From positions 1 through 64,000 of the forward strand of contig JAVMKI010000074.1 in the NCBI GenBank assembly GCA_031732755.1: 64,000 bases of DNA. Direction: 5' to 3'. The position numbers were made by a program, and so were the translations under genes. The DNA comes from Contendibacter sp031732755 (GTDB taxonomy: Bacteria; Pseudomonadota; Gammaproteobacteria; Competibacterales; Competibacteraceae). Shown here piece after piece: positions 24,257 through 32,703 of this stretch. Below the pieces are notes generated by a model, which was not told the DNA's origin, searched no databases, and worked only from the letters and a program-made list of their open reading frames with translations. The first letter of the stretch is position 1. Each line of letters opens with the position of its first letter.

Positions 24257-26323
24257 TTAAACCAAACCCAGCATAGACAGCATCAAGTCAATTGCCTTGA
24301 TGCCAATAAAAGGCGTGACAACTCCCCCCAATCCATAAATCAACAAATTCTTACGCAGCAAGGTTGCCGCTCCTAAAGGCTGGTATTTTACACCCCGTAA
24401 TGCGATTGGAATCAGAAGTACAATAATGATTGCGTTAAAGATCACTGCCGAAATGATCGCACTCTCCGACGAAGTCAACTTCATTACGTTGAGTGCGTTA
24501 AGTTGCGGATAGGTAGTAACGAAGGCCGCCGGGATAATCGCAGCGTACTTAGCGATGTCGTTGGCGATACTGAACGTCGTCAGCGAGCCGCGCGTCATCA
24601 GCATCTGCTTACCGGTTTCCACAATCTCGATCAATTTGGTCGGATTGGAGTCGAGATCGACCATATTGCCGGCTTCCTTAGCGGCCTGCGTGCCGGTGTT
24701 CATGGCGACCGCCACATCGGCTTGCGCCAACGCCGGCGCGTCGTTGGTGCCGTCGCCGGTCATCGCCACCAGCCGGCCTTCGGCTTGATGTTGGCGAATC
24801 AACGCGAGTTTCGCCTCCGGCGTGGCTTCAGCGAGAAAATCGTCGACGCCCGCTTCAGCAGCGATGGCGGCGGCGGTCAAGCGATTATCGCCGGTGATCA
24901 TCACCGTCTTGATCCCCATCCGCCGCAGTTCGGCGAAACGCTCCTTGATGCCACCCTTGACGATGTCCTTGAGTTCGATGACACCGAGTACCTTGGCGCC
25001 ATCGGCGACCACGAGAGGGGTGCTGCCCCGGCTGGCCACCTCGTTTACGATGTGGGTGACCGGCTGCGGAAAATGACCGCCCAGGGTTTCCACATACTGG
25101 CGGATGGCGTCCGCCGAACCTTTGCGGATTTGCCGGTGATCCAGGTTGACGCCGCTCATCCGGGTCTGAGCCGAAAAGTGGATGAAAGTCGCGCCGAGCG
25201 CGTGGATGTCGCGTTCGCGCAAGTTGAAGCGTTGCTTGGCGAGCACGACGATGCTGCGACCTTCCGGCGTTTCGTCCGCCAGGGACGCCAGTTGAGCGGC
25301 GTCGGCCAGTTCCGCTTCCGTCACGCCGCTCGCCGGGAGAAGCTCCGTCGCCTGCCGATTGCCAAGAGTGATGGTGCCGGTCTTATCGAGCAGCAGCACG
25401 TCCACATCGCCCGCTGCTTCCACCGCCCGGCCGGAAGTCGCGATGACGTTGGCCTGCATCATGCGGCTCATACCGGCCACGCCGATGGCCGACAGCAATC
25501 CCGCAATCGTGGTGGGAATCAGGCAGACCAGCAGGGCAACGAGCACCGTGATCGATACCGGTGAACCAGCTTTCGCGGCGTCCACACTGAACAGCGAAAA
25601 CGGCAACAGGGTCACCGTCACGCCGAGGAAGATGATTGTCAGCGCTATCAGGAAAATGGTGAGCGCAATTTCGTTGGGCGTTTTCTGGCGCTTGGCCCCT
25701 TCCACCATCGCAATCATGCGGTCGATGAAGGCTTCGCCGGGATTGACCGTCACGCGCACCACGATCCAGTCGGACAGCACGGTGGTGCCACCGGTGACGG
25801 CGCTGAAATCGCCGCCCGACTCCCGAATGACTGGCGCGGATTCGCCGGTGATGGCGCTTTCGTTCACCGAGGCGACGCCCTCAATCACTTCACCGTCAGC
25901 CGGGATCATGTCGCCGGCTTCCACTAGGATCACGTCGCCGCGCCGTAACTCCGTGCCGGGCAGCTTATCGGTCGGAGCGCCGTAACGCGGTTCCCGCAGT
26001 TTCTTGGCCATGACGGTCTTCTTGGCGCCACGCAGAGATGCCGCTTGCGCCTTGCTGCGGCCTTCGGCCAGCGCCTCGGCAAAATTGGCGAACAGCACCG
26101 TGAACCACAGCCACAACGCGATGGCGAGGATGAAACCGGAGGGAGCCTCGCCGTGGCCGCCGAGCGCCTGCGCCCACAACACTGTGGTCAGGACACTGCC
26201 GACGTACACCACGAACATCACCGGGTTACGCCATTGCAGTCGGGGGTCCAGCTTTTTGAAGGAATCGACGATGGCGGGTTTCACCAACGCCGGATCGAAT
26301 AGGGCAAGAGTTTTGCGCGACAT
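24257..26323 (-). CDS. kdpB: KdpB, P-type ATPase subunit of the potassium pump
   Basis: Catalytic ATP-hydrolysing subunit of KdpFABC, 688 residues, normal length. It shows the actuator TGES motif, the phosphorylation motif DKTGT with Asp313, the nucleotide-binding KGSAD stretch, TGDNRLTAAAIAAEAGVDDF, and MTGDGTNDAPALAQADVAVA. Several membrane helices surround these. ATG 26323 has GAGGAAG upstream and begins 15 bp after the kdpA stop. The last 250 or so bases of the gene look richer in A and T than the rest, on the side facing the HNH insertion, while the encoded protein remains normal. Confidence 0.97.
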   Translation of the reverse strand: MSRKTLALFDPALVKPAIVDSFKKLDPRLQWRNPVMFVVYVGSVLTTVLWAQALGGHGEAPSGFILAIALWLWFTVLFANFAEALAEGRSKAQAASLRGAKKTVMAKKLREPRYGAPTDKLPGTELRRGDVILVEAGDMIPADGEVIEGVASVNESAITGESAPVIRESGGDFSAVTGGTTVLSDWIVVRVTVNPGEAFIDRMIAMVEGAKRQKTPNEIALTIFLIALTIIFLGVTVTLLPFSLFSVDAAKAGSPVSITVLVALLVCLIPTTIAGLLSAIGVAGMSRMMQANVIATSGRAVEAAGDVDVLLLDKTGTITLGNRQATELLPASGVTEAELADAAQLASLADETPEGRSIVVLAKQRFNLRERDIHALGATFIHFSAQTRMSGVNLDHRQIRKGSADAIRQYVETLGGHFPQPVTHIVNEVASRGSTPLVVADGAKVLGVIELKDIVKGGIKERFAELRRMGIKTVMITGDNRLTAAAIAAEAGVDDFLAEATPEAKLALIRQHQAEGRLVAMTGDGTNDAPALAQADVAVAMNTGTQAAKEAGNMVDLDSNPTKLIEIVETGKQMLMTRGSLTTFSIANDIAKYAAIIPAAFVTTYPQLNALNVMKLTSSESAIISAVIFNAIIIVLLIPIALRGVKYQPLGAATLLRKNLLIYGLGGVVTPFIGIKAIDLMLSMLGLV

Positions 26324-26338
26324 GGGATTCTTCCTCGT

Positions 26339-28138
26339 TCAGCGCCACAACAGGAGATGCTCGACCGCCGGCCCCAGAGCCAGCGCGGGAACGTAGTTCA
26401 GCAGACCCACCAACAGTACCGTGCCGATCAGTAAGGTCACGAACAGCGGTCCGTGGGTCGGCAATGTGCCCGAAGTCGCGGCGAGACGTTTTTTCGCCGC
26501 CAGCGCGCCGGCCATCGCCAACACCGGCACGATGACGCCGAAGCGGCCAAACCACATGGCGATGGCCAACAGCACGTTGTAGAAGGGCGTGTTGGCGGAG
26601 AGACCGGCGAAGGCGCTGCCGTTGTTGTTGGCGGCCGAAGTGAAGGCGTACAGCACTTCCGAGAAGCCGTGCGCGCCAGGATTCAGGATGCCGGCTTGGC
26701 CGCTGGCGGTCATCACGGCGATGGCGGTTCCGCCGAGCACCAGGAGCGGCGTTACCAAAATCGCGATGGCGGTCATTTTCATCTCGTAGGCTTCGATCTT
26801 CTTGCCCAGATATTCGGGCGTGCGGCCGATCATCAGGCCGGCGATAAAGACCGCCATGATGGCGAACACCAACATGCCGTAAAGGCCGGAACCGACGCCA
26901 CCGAACACCACTTCACCGAGCTGCATCATCACTAGCGGCACTCCTCCACCGAGCGGCGTGAACGAATCGTGCATGGCGATGACCGCGCCACAGGAGGCGG
27001 CGGTGGTGAGAGTGGCAAATAGACCTGAATCCGCGATACCGAAGCGGGTTTCCTTGCCTTCCATGTTGCCGCCCGCCTGCATCACGCTGGCGCTTTGATC
27101 GACGCCGACGGCGGTAAACAGCGGATTGCCCTGTTGCTCGAAATACGTCGCCGCGACGGTCATCGCCACGAACAGCACGGTCATGGCAGCCAGCACCGCC
27201 CAGCCTTGGCGAGGGTCGCCAACCATGCGGCCGAAGGTAAGACACAACGCGCCCGGTATCAGAAAAATCGCCAGCATTTGCAGAAAATTGGTCAGCGGCG
27301 TCGGATTTTCGAACGGATGCGCCGAATTAGCGTTAAAGAAACCGCCGCCGTTGGTGCCGATCATCTTGATCGCTTCCTGCGAGGCGACCGGCCCCATCGC
27401 CAGCGTCTGGGTTCGGGTTGTCGCAGGCTCGGTCACTGGATTGCCCTGGTCGTCCTTGAGCGGCTGACCGGCGGCGTCCAATTTGGGAGCGTCATAATGG
27501 GTCGCTTCCAGGGTGGTCACATCCTGGTAAGCGGCGAAATTCTGAATAACCCCTTGGCTAACCAGAAACACCGCGAACGCCAGGGATAGCGGTAACAGCA
27601 CGTAGAGCGTAATGCGTGTCAGATCGACCCAAGCATTGCCGATGCTGTGCGCGGTGTGACGAGCGAAGCCGCGAATCAAAGCGATGACGACCACGATGCC
27701 GGTTGCCGCCGACAAAAAATTTTGCACCGTCAGGGCGAGCATCTGCGTCAAATAACTCATGGTGGTTTCGCCGCCGTAGCCTTGCCAGTTGGTGTTGGTG
27801 ACGAAACTGACGGCGGTGTTGAACGCTGAATCGGGACTGACGTTGGCCATCTGTTGCGGATTGAGCGGCAGCCAGAACTGGAGCCGTTGCAAGGCATAGA
27901 CGGCGAGCGCGCCCAATCCATTGAATAACAGAAGAGCGAGCGCGTACTGTAGCCATCCCATTTCCTCATCTTGGCGGACACCGCAGAGGCGATAGAGCAG
28001 CGTTTCGAGCGGGCCGCCGAGCCGCAGCGCCCACGAACGCCCTTCCGCCACTTCCGCGATGTAAACACCGAGCGGTTTGACCAGGACCAGGAGAGCGAGC
28101 AGATAAAGCCCGAGCAGTGACCAGGCATGCGGAGTCAT
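26339..28138 (-). CDS. kdpA: KdpA, potassium-binding channel subunit
   Basis: Membrane subunit that selects potassium, 599 residues, with many hydrophobic segments and the four pore-loop repeats of the family, for example FVTNTNWQGYGGETTMSYL and MIGTNGGGFFNANSAHPFENP. An insertion rich in charged residues (about 230-260) is longer than in E. coli KdpA (557 residues). Two ATG codons lie in tandem at 28141 and 28138 after GGAGG; the second has better spacing, the first overlaps the kdpF stop. A longer open frame to 28222 covers kdpF and is not used. Confidence 0.96.
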   Translation of the reverse strand: MTPHAWSLLGLYLLALLVLVKPLGVYIAEVAEGRSWALRLGGPLETLLYRLCGVRQDEEMGWLQYALALLLFNGLGALAVYALQRLQFWLPLNPQQMANVSPDSAFNTAVSFVTNTNWQGYGGETTMSYLTQMLALTVQNFLSAATGIVVVIALIRGFARHTAHSIGNAWVDLTRITLYVLLPLSLAFAVFLVSQGVIQNFAAYQDVTTLEATHYDAPKLDAAGQPLKDDQGNPVTEPATTRTQTLAMGPVASQEAIKMIGTNGGGFFNANSAHPFENPTPLTNFLQMLAIFLIPGALCLTFGRMVGDPRQGWAVLAAMTVLFVAMTVAATYFEQQGNPLFTAVGVDQSASVMQAGGNMEGKETRFGIADSGLFATLTTAASCGAVIAMHDSFTPLGGGVPLVMMQLGEVVFGGVGSGLYGMLVFAIMAVFIAGLMIGRTPEYLGKKIEAYEMKMTAIAILVTPLLVLGGTAIAVMTASGQAGILNPGAHGFSEVLYAFTSAANNNGSAFAGLSANTPFYNVLLAIAMWFGRFGVIVPVLAMAGALAAKKRLAATSGTLPTHGPLFVTLLIGTVLLVGLLNYVPALALGPAVEHLLLWR

Positions 28139-28227
28139 CATAGGTCCTCCGCCATGAGCAAAGCGGTAATGAGATAGATCAACAATCCGGCTGAGACGAG
28201 ACTGCCGAGAACATAGAGCCAAGTCAT
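28138..28227 (-). CDS. kdpF: KdpF small membrane subunit
   Basis: A 29-residue single-helix peptide (MTWLYVLGSLVSAGLLIYLI then TALLMAEDL) matching the KdpF pattern of a hydrophobic helix followed by L-x-x-x-E-D/R. KdpF stabilises the KdpABC complex in the membrane. ATG 28227 has GGGAGA upstream and overlaps the stop of the preceding micro-ORF; its own stop overlaps the kdpA start. Confidence 0.88.
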   Translation of the reverse strand: MTWLYVLGSLVSAGLLIYLITALLMAEDL

Positions 28228-28316
28228 GGTGTATCTCCCAATCTGGCGCAACCGGTCGCGAGACCGGCGGTCATCGAGAAAAATAGCGCTATCGCAACAA
28301 GATAGACGAAATCCAT
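28224..28316 (-). CDS. 30-residue one-helix micro-protein upstream of kdpF
   Basis: ATG 28316 is preceded by a strong GGAGGTG, and the stop overlaps the kdpF ATG (ATGA). The product starts MDFVYLVAIALFFSMTAGLA and ends with a short GCARL tail. From memory, small peptides of the general shape M-D-x-x-Y-L, hydrophobic, G-L, C-x-R/E-L occur before kdpF in other bacteria, but I know of no assigned role. The coupling to kdpF and the strong ribosome site argue that it is translated. Confidence 0.6.
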   Translation of the reverse strand: MDFVYLVAIALFFSMTAGLATGCARLGDTP

Positions 28317-28374
28317 GCCGCACCTCCGCGCGTGAGCACAATGAAAGGAAACATCCGGTGAATGGCGAACGCGG

Positions 28375-28470
28375 TCAGCGCCGGCGAACCAACCAAGCGC
28401 AGAGTTCGATCAAAAAGGTCATCAACAGGTAAAAACCAACCATGACGCCCAGCATGAACAAATCGTCCAC
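28375..28470 (-). CDS. 31-residue one-helix micro-protein, first gene of the kdp operon
   Basis: GTG 28470 lies six bases after GGAGG. The product has one hydrophobic helix (FMLGVMVGFYLLMTFLIELC, about 5-24) and ends AWLVRRR, so the tail should face the cytoplasm. It resembles the next micro-ORF in size and shape (acidic start, helix, Cys, Arg), which suggests two related small subunits. It is too short for automatic calling. Function unknown. Confidence 0.5.
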   Translation of the reverse strand: MDDLFMLGVMVGFYLLMTFLIELCAWLVRRR

Positions 28471-28518
28471 GGCACGCCTCCACGCGACGACTTCAACGTT
28501 GTGGAGCATAAGGCGCTA

Positions 28519-28560
28519 GTTGAAAAATCGGGGTAAAAATCAAGCAGTCCCGTATAAAGA
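28519..28560. promoter_or_regulatory. Candidate kdp promoter/KdpE-binding segment
   Basis: Read toward kdp (minus strand), the segment has T-rich tracts followed by a C cluster, GATTTTTACCCCGATTTTTC, and just upstream TTTACATCTTCTTTATAC. This is reminiscent of the T-rich then CCCC operator of E. coli KdpE. It lies about 50-90 bp upstream of the first micro-ORF. The match was judged by eye only. Confidence 0.3.
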
Positions 28561-28649
28561 AGATGTAAATTCAAACTCGGAGCATACAACGTCGAATCTG
28601 CTAGACTTTCGAACGCTGTCCAAATCCGCTTTTGGAGAAATCCATCGCC

Positions 28650-29882
28650 ATGCCGCAGGAATCGGAAATCCCCGCCGCCGACCAAACCCCGGAGCCCCGC
28701 CGCTTCCCGTGCGCGCAATGCGGCGCTTCGCTCACTTACGTGCCCGGCATGGAGACCTTGCGCTGTACCCACTGTGGCCACGAGAATCCCATTACCGCCG
28801 CCACCGCGCCGATTCTGGAACAGGATTTCCGGGAGACGTTGCGCACGCTGGCCAGCGCCACCACCGCCAGCGACCATGTCATCATCCATTGCGATTCCTG
28901 TGGGGCGTTGTTCAGCTTCGACGCCAGCGCCCATGCCGGGTTATGTCCATTCTGCGGCGCGCCAGCGGTGGCGAAAACCGAACAACACCGCCAATTGCGG
29001 GTTCAGGCCCTGCTGCCCTTCAAGGTGACTCGCGATCAGGCCCGCGCGGCATTCCGCGCCTGGCTCGGCCAGCGGTGGTTCGCGCCCGGTGGTCTTAAGG
29101 ATTACGCTCGCAACGACGCCACGCTGGCCGGCCTGTATGTGCCCTACTGGACCTACGACGCCGAAACCACCACGACTTATCAAGGGGAACGGGGCGATGA
29201 CTACCAGGTTCAGGAAACCTACCGCGCCATCGAGAATGGTAACGAGGTGGAACGCACCCGGCTGGTGACCAAGACCCGTTGGACCCCGACCGCGGGCACG
29301 GTCGCGCGTTTTTTCGACGACGTGCTGGTGCTGGCCAGCCGCTCACTGCCGCGAGATATGACCGAGCGGCTGGAGCCTTGGGATCTGGCGCATCTGACGC
29401 CATACCAGGAGGAATATTTAAGTGGCTTTCGCAGCGAGATGTATCAGGTCACCCTAGAGCAAGGCTTCGAACACGCGCGCGAGATCATGGCCCTTACCAT
29501 CCGCCGTGACATCGAGCGCGACATCGGCGGCGACCACCAGCGCATTCGCGCGACCGACACTCATTACGGTGAGGTTTCCTTCAAGCACATTCTGCTGCCG
29601 ATATGGATGTCGGCGTTCCGCTTCCGCGACAAAATTTATCGTTTCGTGGTGAACGGCCGCACTGGAGAGGTGCAGGGCGAACGGCCCTACAGCCCCTGGA
29701 AGATCGCGTTGGCTATCCTGCTGGCGGCGTTGGTGGCCGGCGGTGGGTTCGTGCTATGGCAACGTTACGCGGCGCTTCAACATCACGCGCCAACGCCGGG
29801 CGCGCGCATTTACCATGGCTCTTCTTTTCCAAAGCCAATGCAGAACATCGCGCTTTCAACGTCCATTGATGGAACGGCCTAA
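28650..29882 (+). CDS. Zinc-ribbon protein with C-terminal membrane helix
   Basis: A 410-residue protein. Three CxxC-type zinc knuckles occur at the N-terminus (CAQCG, CTHCG; CDSCG, CPFCG). A middle domain follows with VQALLPFKVTRDQARAAF and LAGLYVPYWTYDAETTTTY, which is characteristic of a widespread family often mislabelled as PriA/replication factor Y helicase. A single helix near the end (LAILLAALVAGGGFVLW) precedes a short tail. No helicase motifs are present. In many genomes relatives lie beside SPFH and TelA/XpaC genes, which are found here about 27 kb away. ATG 28650 is preferred; TTG 28632 would overlap the ribosome site. Role unknown, probably membrane stress or assembly. Confidence 0.75.
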   Translation: MPQESEIPAADQTPEPRRFPCAQCGASLTYVPGMETLRCTHCGHENPITAATAPILEQDFRETLRTLASATTASDHVIIHCDSCGALFSFDASAHAGLCPFCGAPAVAKTEQHRQLRVQALLPFKVTRDQARAAFRAWLGQRWFAPGGLKDYARNDATLAGLYVPYWTYDAETTTTYQGERGDDYQVQETYRAIENGNEVERTRLVTKTRWTPTAGTVARFFDDVLVLASRSLPRDMTERLEPWDLAHLTPYQEEYLSGFRSEMYQVTLEQGFEHAREIMALTIRRDIERDIGGDHQRIRATDTHYGEVSFKHILLPIWMSAFRFRDKIYRFVVNGRTGEVQGERPYSPWKIALAILLAALVAGGGFVLWQRYAALQHHAPTPGARIYHGSSFPKPMQNIALSTSIDGTA

Positions 29883-29883
29883 G

Positions 29884-31044
29884 ATGTCCCTGATTCGATT
29901 TCCCGCAATCTGGATGCGCGGCGGCACCAGTAAAGGCCTGTTCGTCGATCCCGCCGATCTGCCCGCCGAGCCAGCGCGGCGGGATGCCCTATTGCGGCGC
30001 GCCCTCGGCAGTCCTGATCCTTATGGAACACAAATGGACGGTTTGGGCGGCGCCACTTCCAGCACCAGCAAGGTGGCGCTGGTGTCCCGCTCGACTCGAC
30101 CGGGCTTCGATCTCGACTATTGTTTTGGCGCGGTGGCGGTGGGCGAGGCGGTGATCGACTGGTCCGGCAACTGTGGCAATCTGAGCGCCGCAGTCGGCGT
30201 GTTCGGCCTGAATCGCGGCCTGGTCGCCGCGTCGCCCACCGACAGCGTCGTTACCTTGCGCATCTGGCAGGCCAACCTCGGCCAGACCATCCTGGCGCAT
30301 CTGTCGGTACGCCATGGGCAAGCGGTGGAAGAGGGTGCTTTCCCTCTGGCTGGCGTTGCCTTCCCCGGAGCCGAAATCGTTCTCGACTTTCTCGATCCTG
30401 GTGGCGAAACTATTTTGTTGCCCACTGGCCAACCGACCGACCGGCTGGAAATACCGGGGTTCGGCACCATCGAGGCCAGTCTGATCAACGCGGGCAACCC
30501 TACCATCTTCGTCCGCGCTGCCGATCTCGGCCTGACCGGCGCGGAAAGCCCCGCCGATTTCAACCGGGACGCGGCGTTGCTGGACTGCTGCGAAGCTGTC
30601 CGCGCCCACGGCGCGGTGGCGATGGGCCTGGCCGCTTGCGCCGAGGATGCCACGGCTCACCGTCCCCATACGCCCAAGCTGGCTTTCGTCGCCCCGGCCC
30701 GCGCTTACCACGCCACCGACGGTTCCCTGGTCACCGCAAGCGCGGTGGACCTCACCGCCCGCATCCTGTCCATGGGCAAGCTGCACCACGCCTTCACCGC
30801 CACCGGCGCGGTGGCCCTGGCGGTGGCGGCAATGTTGCCCGGAAGCGTGGCGCGAGCCGCGCTTGGCGCTCCCGTCGTCACTGGCTCCGAGATTCGGATC
30901 GGCCATGCCGCCGGAGTGATGGCCGTCGGCGCCACGGTGGTGGCCGACCACGACCAATGGCGGGCGGAAAAGGTCATCCTGCGGCGCAGCGCCCGCCGCC
31001 TGATGGAGGGGTGGGTGTGGGTGCCCGATGGCGAAACGCCCTGA
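29884..31044 (+). CDS. PrpF-family isomerase (2-methylaconitate/4-oxalomesaconate type)
   Basis: A 386-residue PrpF-domain protein. It starts SLIRFPAIWMRGGTSKGLFV, with the diagnostic RGGTSKG, and has GGATSSTSKVALV, DWSGNCGNLSAAVG and INAGNPTIFVRA, which build the two-lobed diaminopimelate-epimerase-like fold. PrpF moves the double bond of 2-methylaconitate in the methylcitrate cycle; relatives isomerise 4-oxalomesaconate or methylitaconate. No prpBCD genes are nearby, so the substrate is open. The start at ATG 29884 follows the zinc-ribbon gene stop by one base, so both are probably on one transcript, which gives no functional clue. Confidence 0.85.
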   Translation: MSLIRFPAIWMRGGTSKGLFVDPADLPAEPARRDALLRRALGSPDPYGTQMDGLGGATSSTSKVALVSRSTRPGFDLDYCFGAVAVGEAVIDWSGNCGNLSAAVGVFGLNRGLVAASPTDSVVTLRIWQANLGQTILAHLSVRHGQAVEEGAFPLAGVAFPGAEIVLDFLDPGGETILLPTGQPTDRLEIPGFGTIEASLINAGNPTIFVRAADLGLTGAESPADFNRDAALLDCCEAVRAHGAVAMGLAACAEDATAHRPHTPKLAFVAPARAYHATDGSLVTASAVDLTARILSMGKLHHAFTATGAVALAVAAMLPGSVARAALGAPVVTGSEIRIGHAAGVMAVGATVVADHDQWRAEKVILRRSARRLMEGWVWVPDGETP

Positions 31045-31057
31045 ATCCCTGGTTGTT

Positions 31058-31258
31058 TCAGGCAAAGGGCGCGAACGCCGGTGGATCACAATCCGGCAAC
31101 CCGGATTCTCCCATGATCTGGCTCCAGAGTTGGGGCAAGGTCAGGTCGAGCGTCTGGCATGCCTCATCCAGGCTGACGTAGCGGTGCCGCACCAGGAAGC
31201 GGCTGGCGGCTGATGCGGCGGTGTGGCGGTCGTTCAGGGGCAAATCCTCGAAGCGCAT
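31058..31258 (-). CDS. Small hypothetical protein
   Basis: A 66-residue frame with ATG 31258 and GAGG six bases upstream; ATG 31288 and 31303 are in-frame alternatives. Residues about 15-50 (ASRFLVRHRYVSLDEACQTL and on) look like a helix-turn-helix, and the end is rich in P and A. It is convergent with the PrpF gene. I do not recognise it, and it could be spurious. Confidence 0.4.
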   Translation of the reverse strand: MRFEDLPLNDRHTAASAASRFLVRHRYVSLDEACQTLDLTLPQLWSQIMGESGLPDCDPPAFAPFA

Positions 31259-31351
31259 GGCGGGCCTCGGTTCTGTGAGCTTGGACATCGTCCGCCATTT
31301 CATCGGATGCGTCTAAAGCTGTCCAGCGGTTCCGTTTCCTTATTACCCGAA

Positions 31352-32572
31352 TCACGGCCTTTGCTCGGTGGCGATGACCGCGACCGCAGGGGTTGGCATC
31401 GTTGGCATCGCATCCCGCATCACCCAGCTCCGCAGCAGCAGGGCAGCCAGTAGCGCGCAGCTTCCCGCGACGCCAAAGGCCAGCGCGGGTCCCACGCTCT
31501 GCCACAGCCAGCCGAACAACAGGGAAGCCGGCAACAGCATCAGCCCCGCTGTCAGGTTGAACCAGCCATAAGCCGTGCCCAGCAGGGCAACGGGCGCCAA
31601 ATCCGCGACCAGGGCTTTTTCCACCCCCTCAGTCGCCGCCAGAAACAAACCGTAACCGGCGAACAAAGGCCACAAGAGCCAAGCCGGGCCACCGTTTAGG
31701 CCCAAAATCAGGTAGAACACCCCGTAGAGGGTCCAGCCGGACAGGATCAGGCGTTGTCGACCCAGACGGTCGGACAAGCCCGACAGTGGAGTGGAAAACA
31801 GCATCGCCACGGTTGAAACCAACGCCCACAAGAGCGGAACCTGGATATCGGGCAAACCCAGTTCCCGCGCGCGCAACAGCAGGAACGTGTTGGATGAGTT
31901 ACCCAGGGTGAACAGCGCCAGCACCAGCAAATAGCGTTTGAAGGTGGGCGGAAATCCTTGCAGCGTCCAACTGAACGGAACGGGCGGCGCTTTCCCGATC
32001 CGGGATGGTTCCCGGATGCAGAGGGTGAGCACGATGGCAATGGCGCCTGGCACGGCGGCCCACAGAAAAATAGTGCGCAGTGGGACATCGAGCGCCAACA
32101 GCCCAGTGGCTAGAAGCGGGCCAATCACCGCGCCGGCGTTGTCCATCGCCCGGTGCAGGCCAAACGCCAGACCGCGTTGCGTCGGATCCACGGTCGCCGC
32201 CAGCAGCGCATCGCGTGGCGAACTGCGCAAGCCCTTCCCGACCCGGTCGGCGAAGCGTAGCGCCAGCACGGTTGGCCAGGTGGTGGCGAAAGCCATGAGC
32301 GGACGGGCGATGGCGGCGAGGCTGTAGCCACCGACGACCCAGGGTTTGGCAGCGGCGGCCTTATCGGCCAACACCCCAGCGAACAGCTTCAATAGACTGC
32401 TGGTCGCCTCGGCAATGCCTTCGATGATCCCCAAAGCTTTGGGGCCGGCCATCAACACCGAGGCCAAGTACAGCGGCACCAAGGGGTACAGCAGTTCGCT
32501 GGCCGAGTCATTCAGCAGACTGATCAGTCCTAACAGCCAGACGGTGGCGGGCAAAGCGAAGAGGGATTTCAA
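31352..32572 (-). CDS. Major facilitator superfamily transporter
   Basis: A 406-residue protein with 12 predicted membrane helices. MFS signatures are ISLLNDSASELLYPLVPLYL at the start, RFADRVGKGLRSSPRDALLA in the helix 2-3 loop, and a GLSDRLGRQRLI loop between helices 8 and 9. The family includes small drug and metabolite exporters, and no substrate is predictable. The start is TTG 32572, which overlaps the stop of a 41-residue frame by four bases (TTGA). A GAAGGA lies ten bases upstream. Its place behind an HD-GYP regulator is unusual but may be incidental. Confidence 0.85.
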   Translation of the reverse strand: MKSLFALPATVWLLGLISLLNDSASELLYPLVPLYLASVLMAGPKALGIIEGIAEATSSLLKLFAGVLADKAAAAKPWVVGGYSLAAIARPLMAFATTWPTVLALRFADRVGKGLRSSPRDALLAATVDPTQRGLAFGLHRAMDNAGAVIGPLLATGLLALDVPLRTIFLWAAVPGAIAIVLTLCIREPSRIGKAPPVPFSWTLQGFPPTFKRYLLVLALFTLGNSSNTFLLLRARELGLPDIQVPLLWALVSTVAMLFSTPLSGLSDRLGRQRLILSGWTLYGVFYLILGLNGGPAWLLWPLFAGYGLFLAATEGVEKALVADLAPVALLGTAYGWFNLTAGLMLLPASLLFGWLWQSVGPALAFGVAGSCALLAALLLRSWVMRDAMPTMPTPAVAVIATEQRP

Positions 32573-32694
32573 CGGACGAAATCCTTCGAACGCGCCTCTG
32601 ATTCAGGCGACGTGGCGAAGCCGGGCACGTTCAGGTTGGGCCAGACAGTAAACATGAAACCAGGGATCGTTTCCTGATGAATGCGGTGTTCCAT
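32569..32694 (-). CDS. Possible 41-residue ORF between HD-GYP regulator and MFS gene
   Basis: ATG 32694 has AGGAG seven bases upstream and lies 9 bp after the HD-GYP gene stop; its TGA overlaps the TTG of the transporter. The sequence (MEHRIHQETIPGFMF and on) is not membrane-like and is unfamiliar. It may be a translated leader that couples the transporter to the regulator, or noise. Confidence 0.35.
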   Translation of the reverse strand: MEHRIHQETIPGFMFTVWPNLNVPGFATSPESEARSKDFVR

Positions 32695-32703
32695 GAACGG
32701 CTC

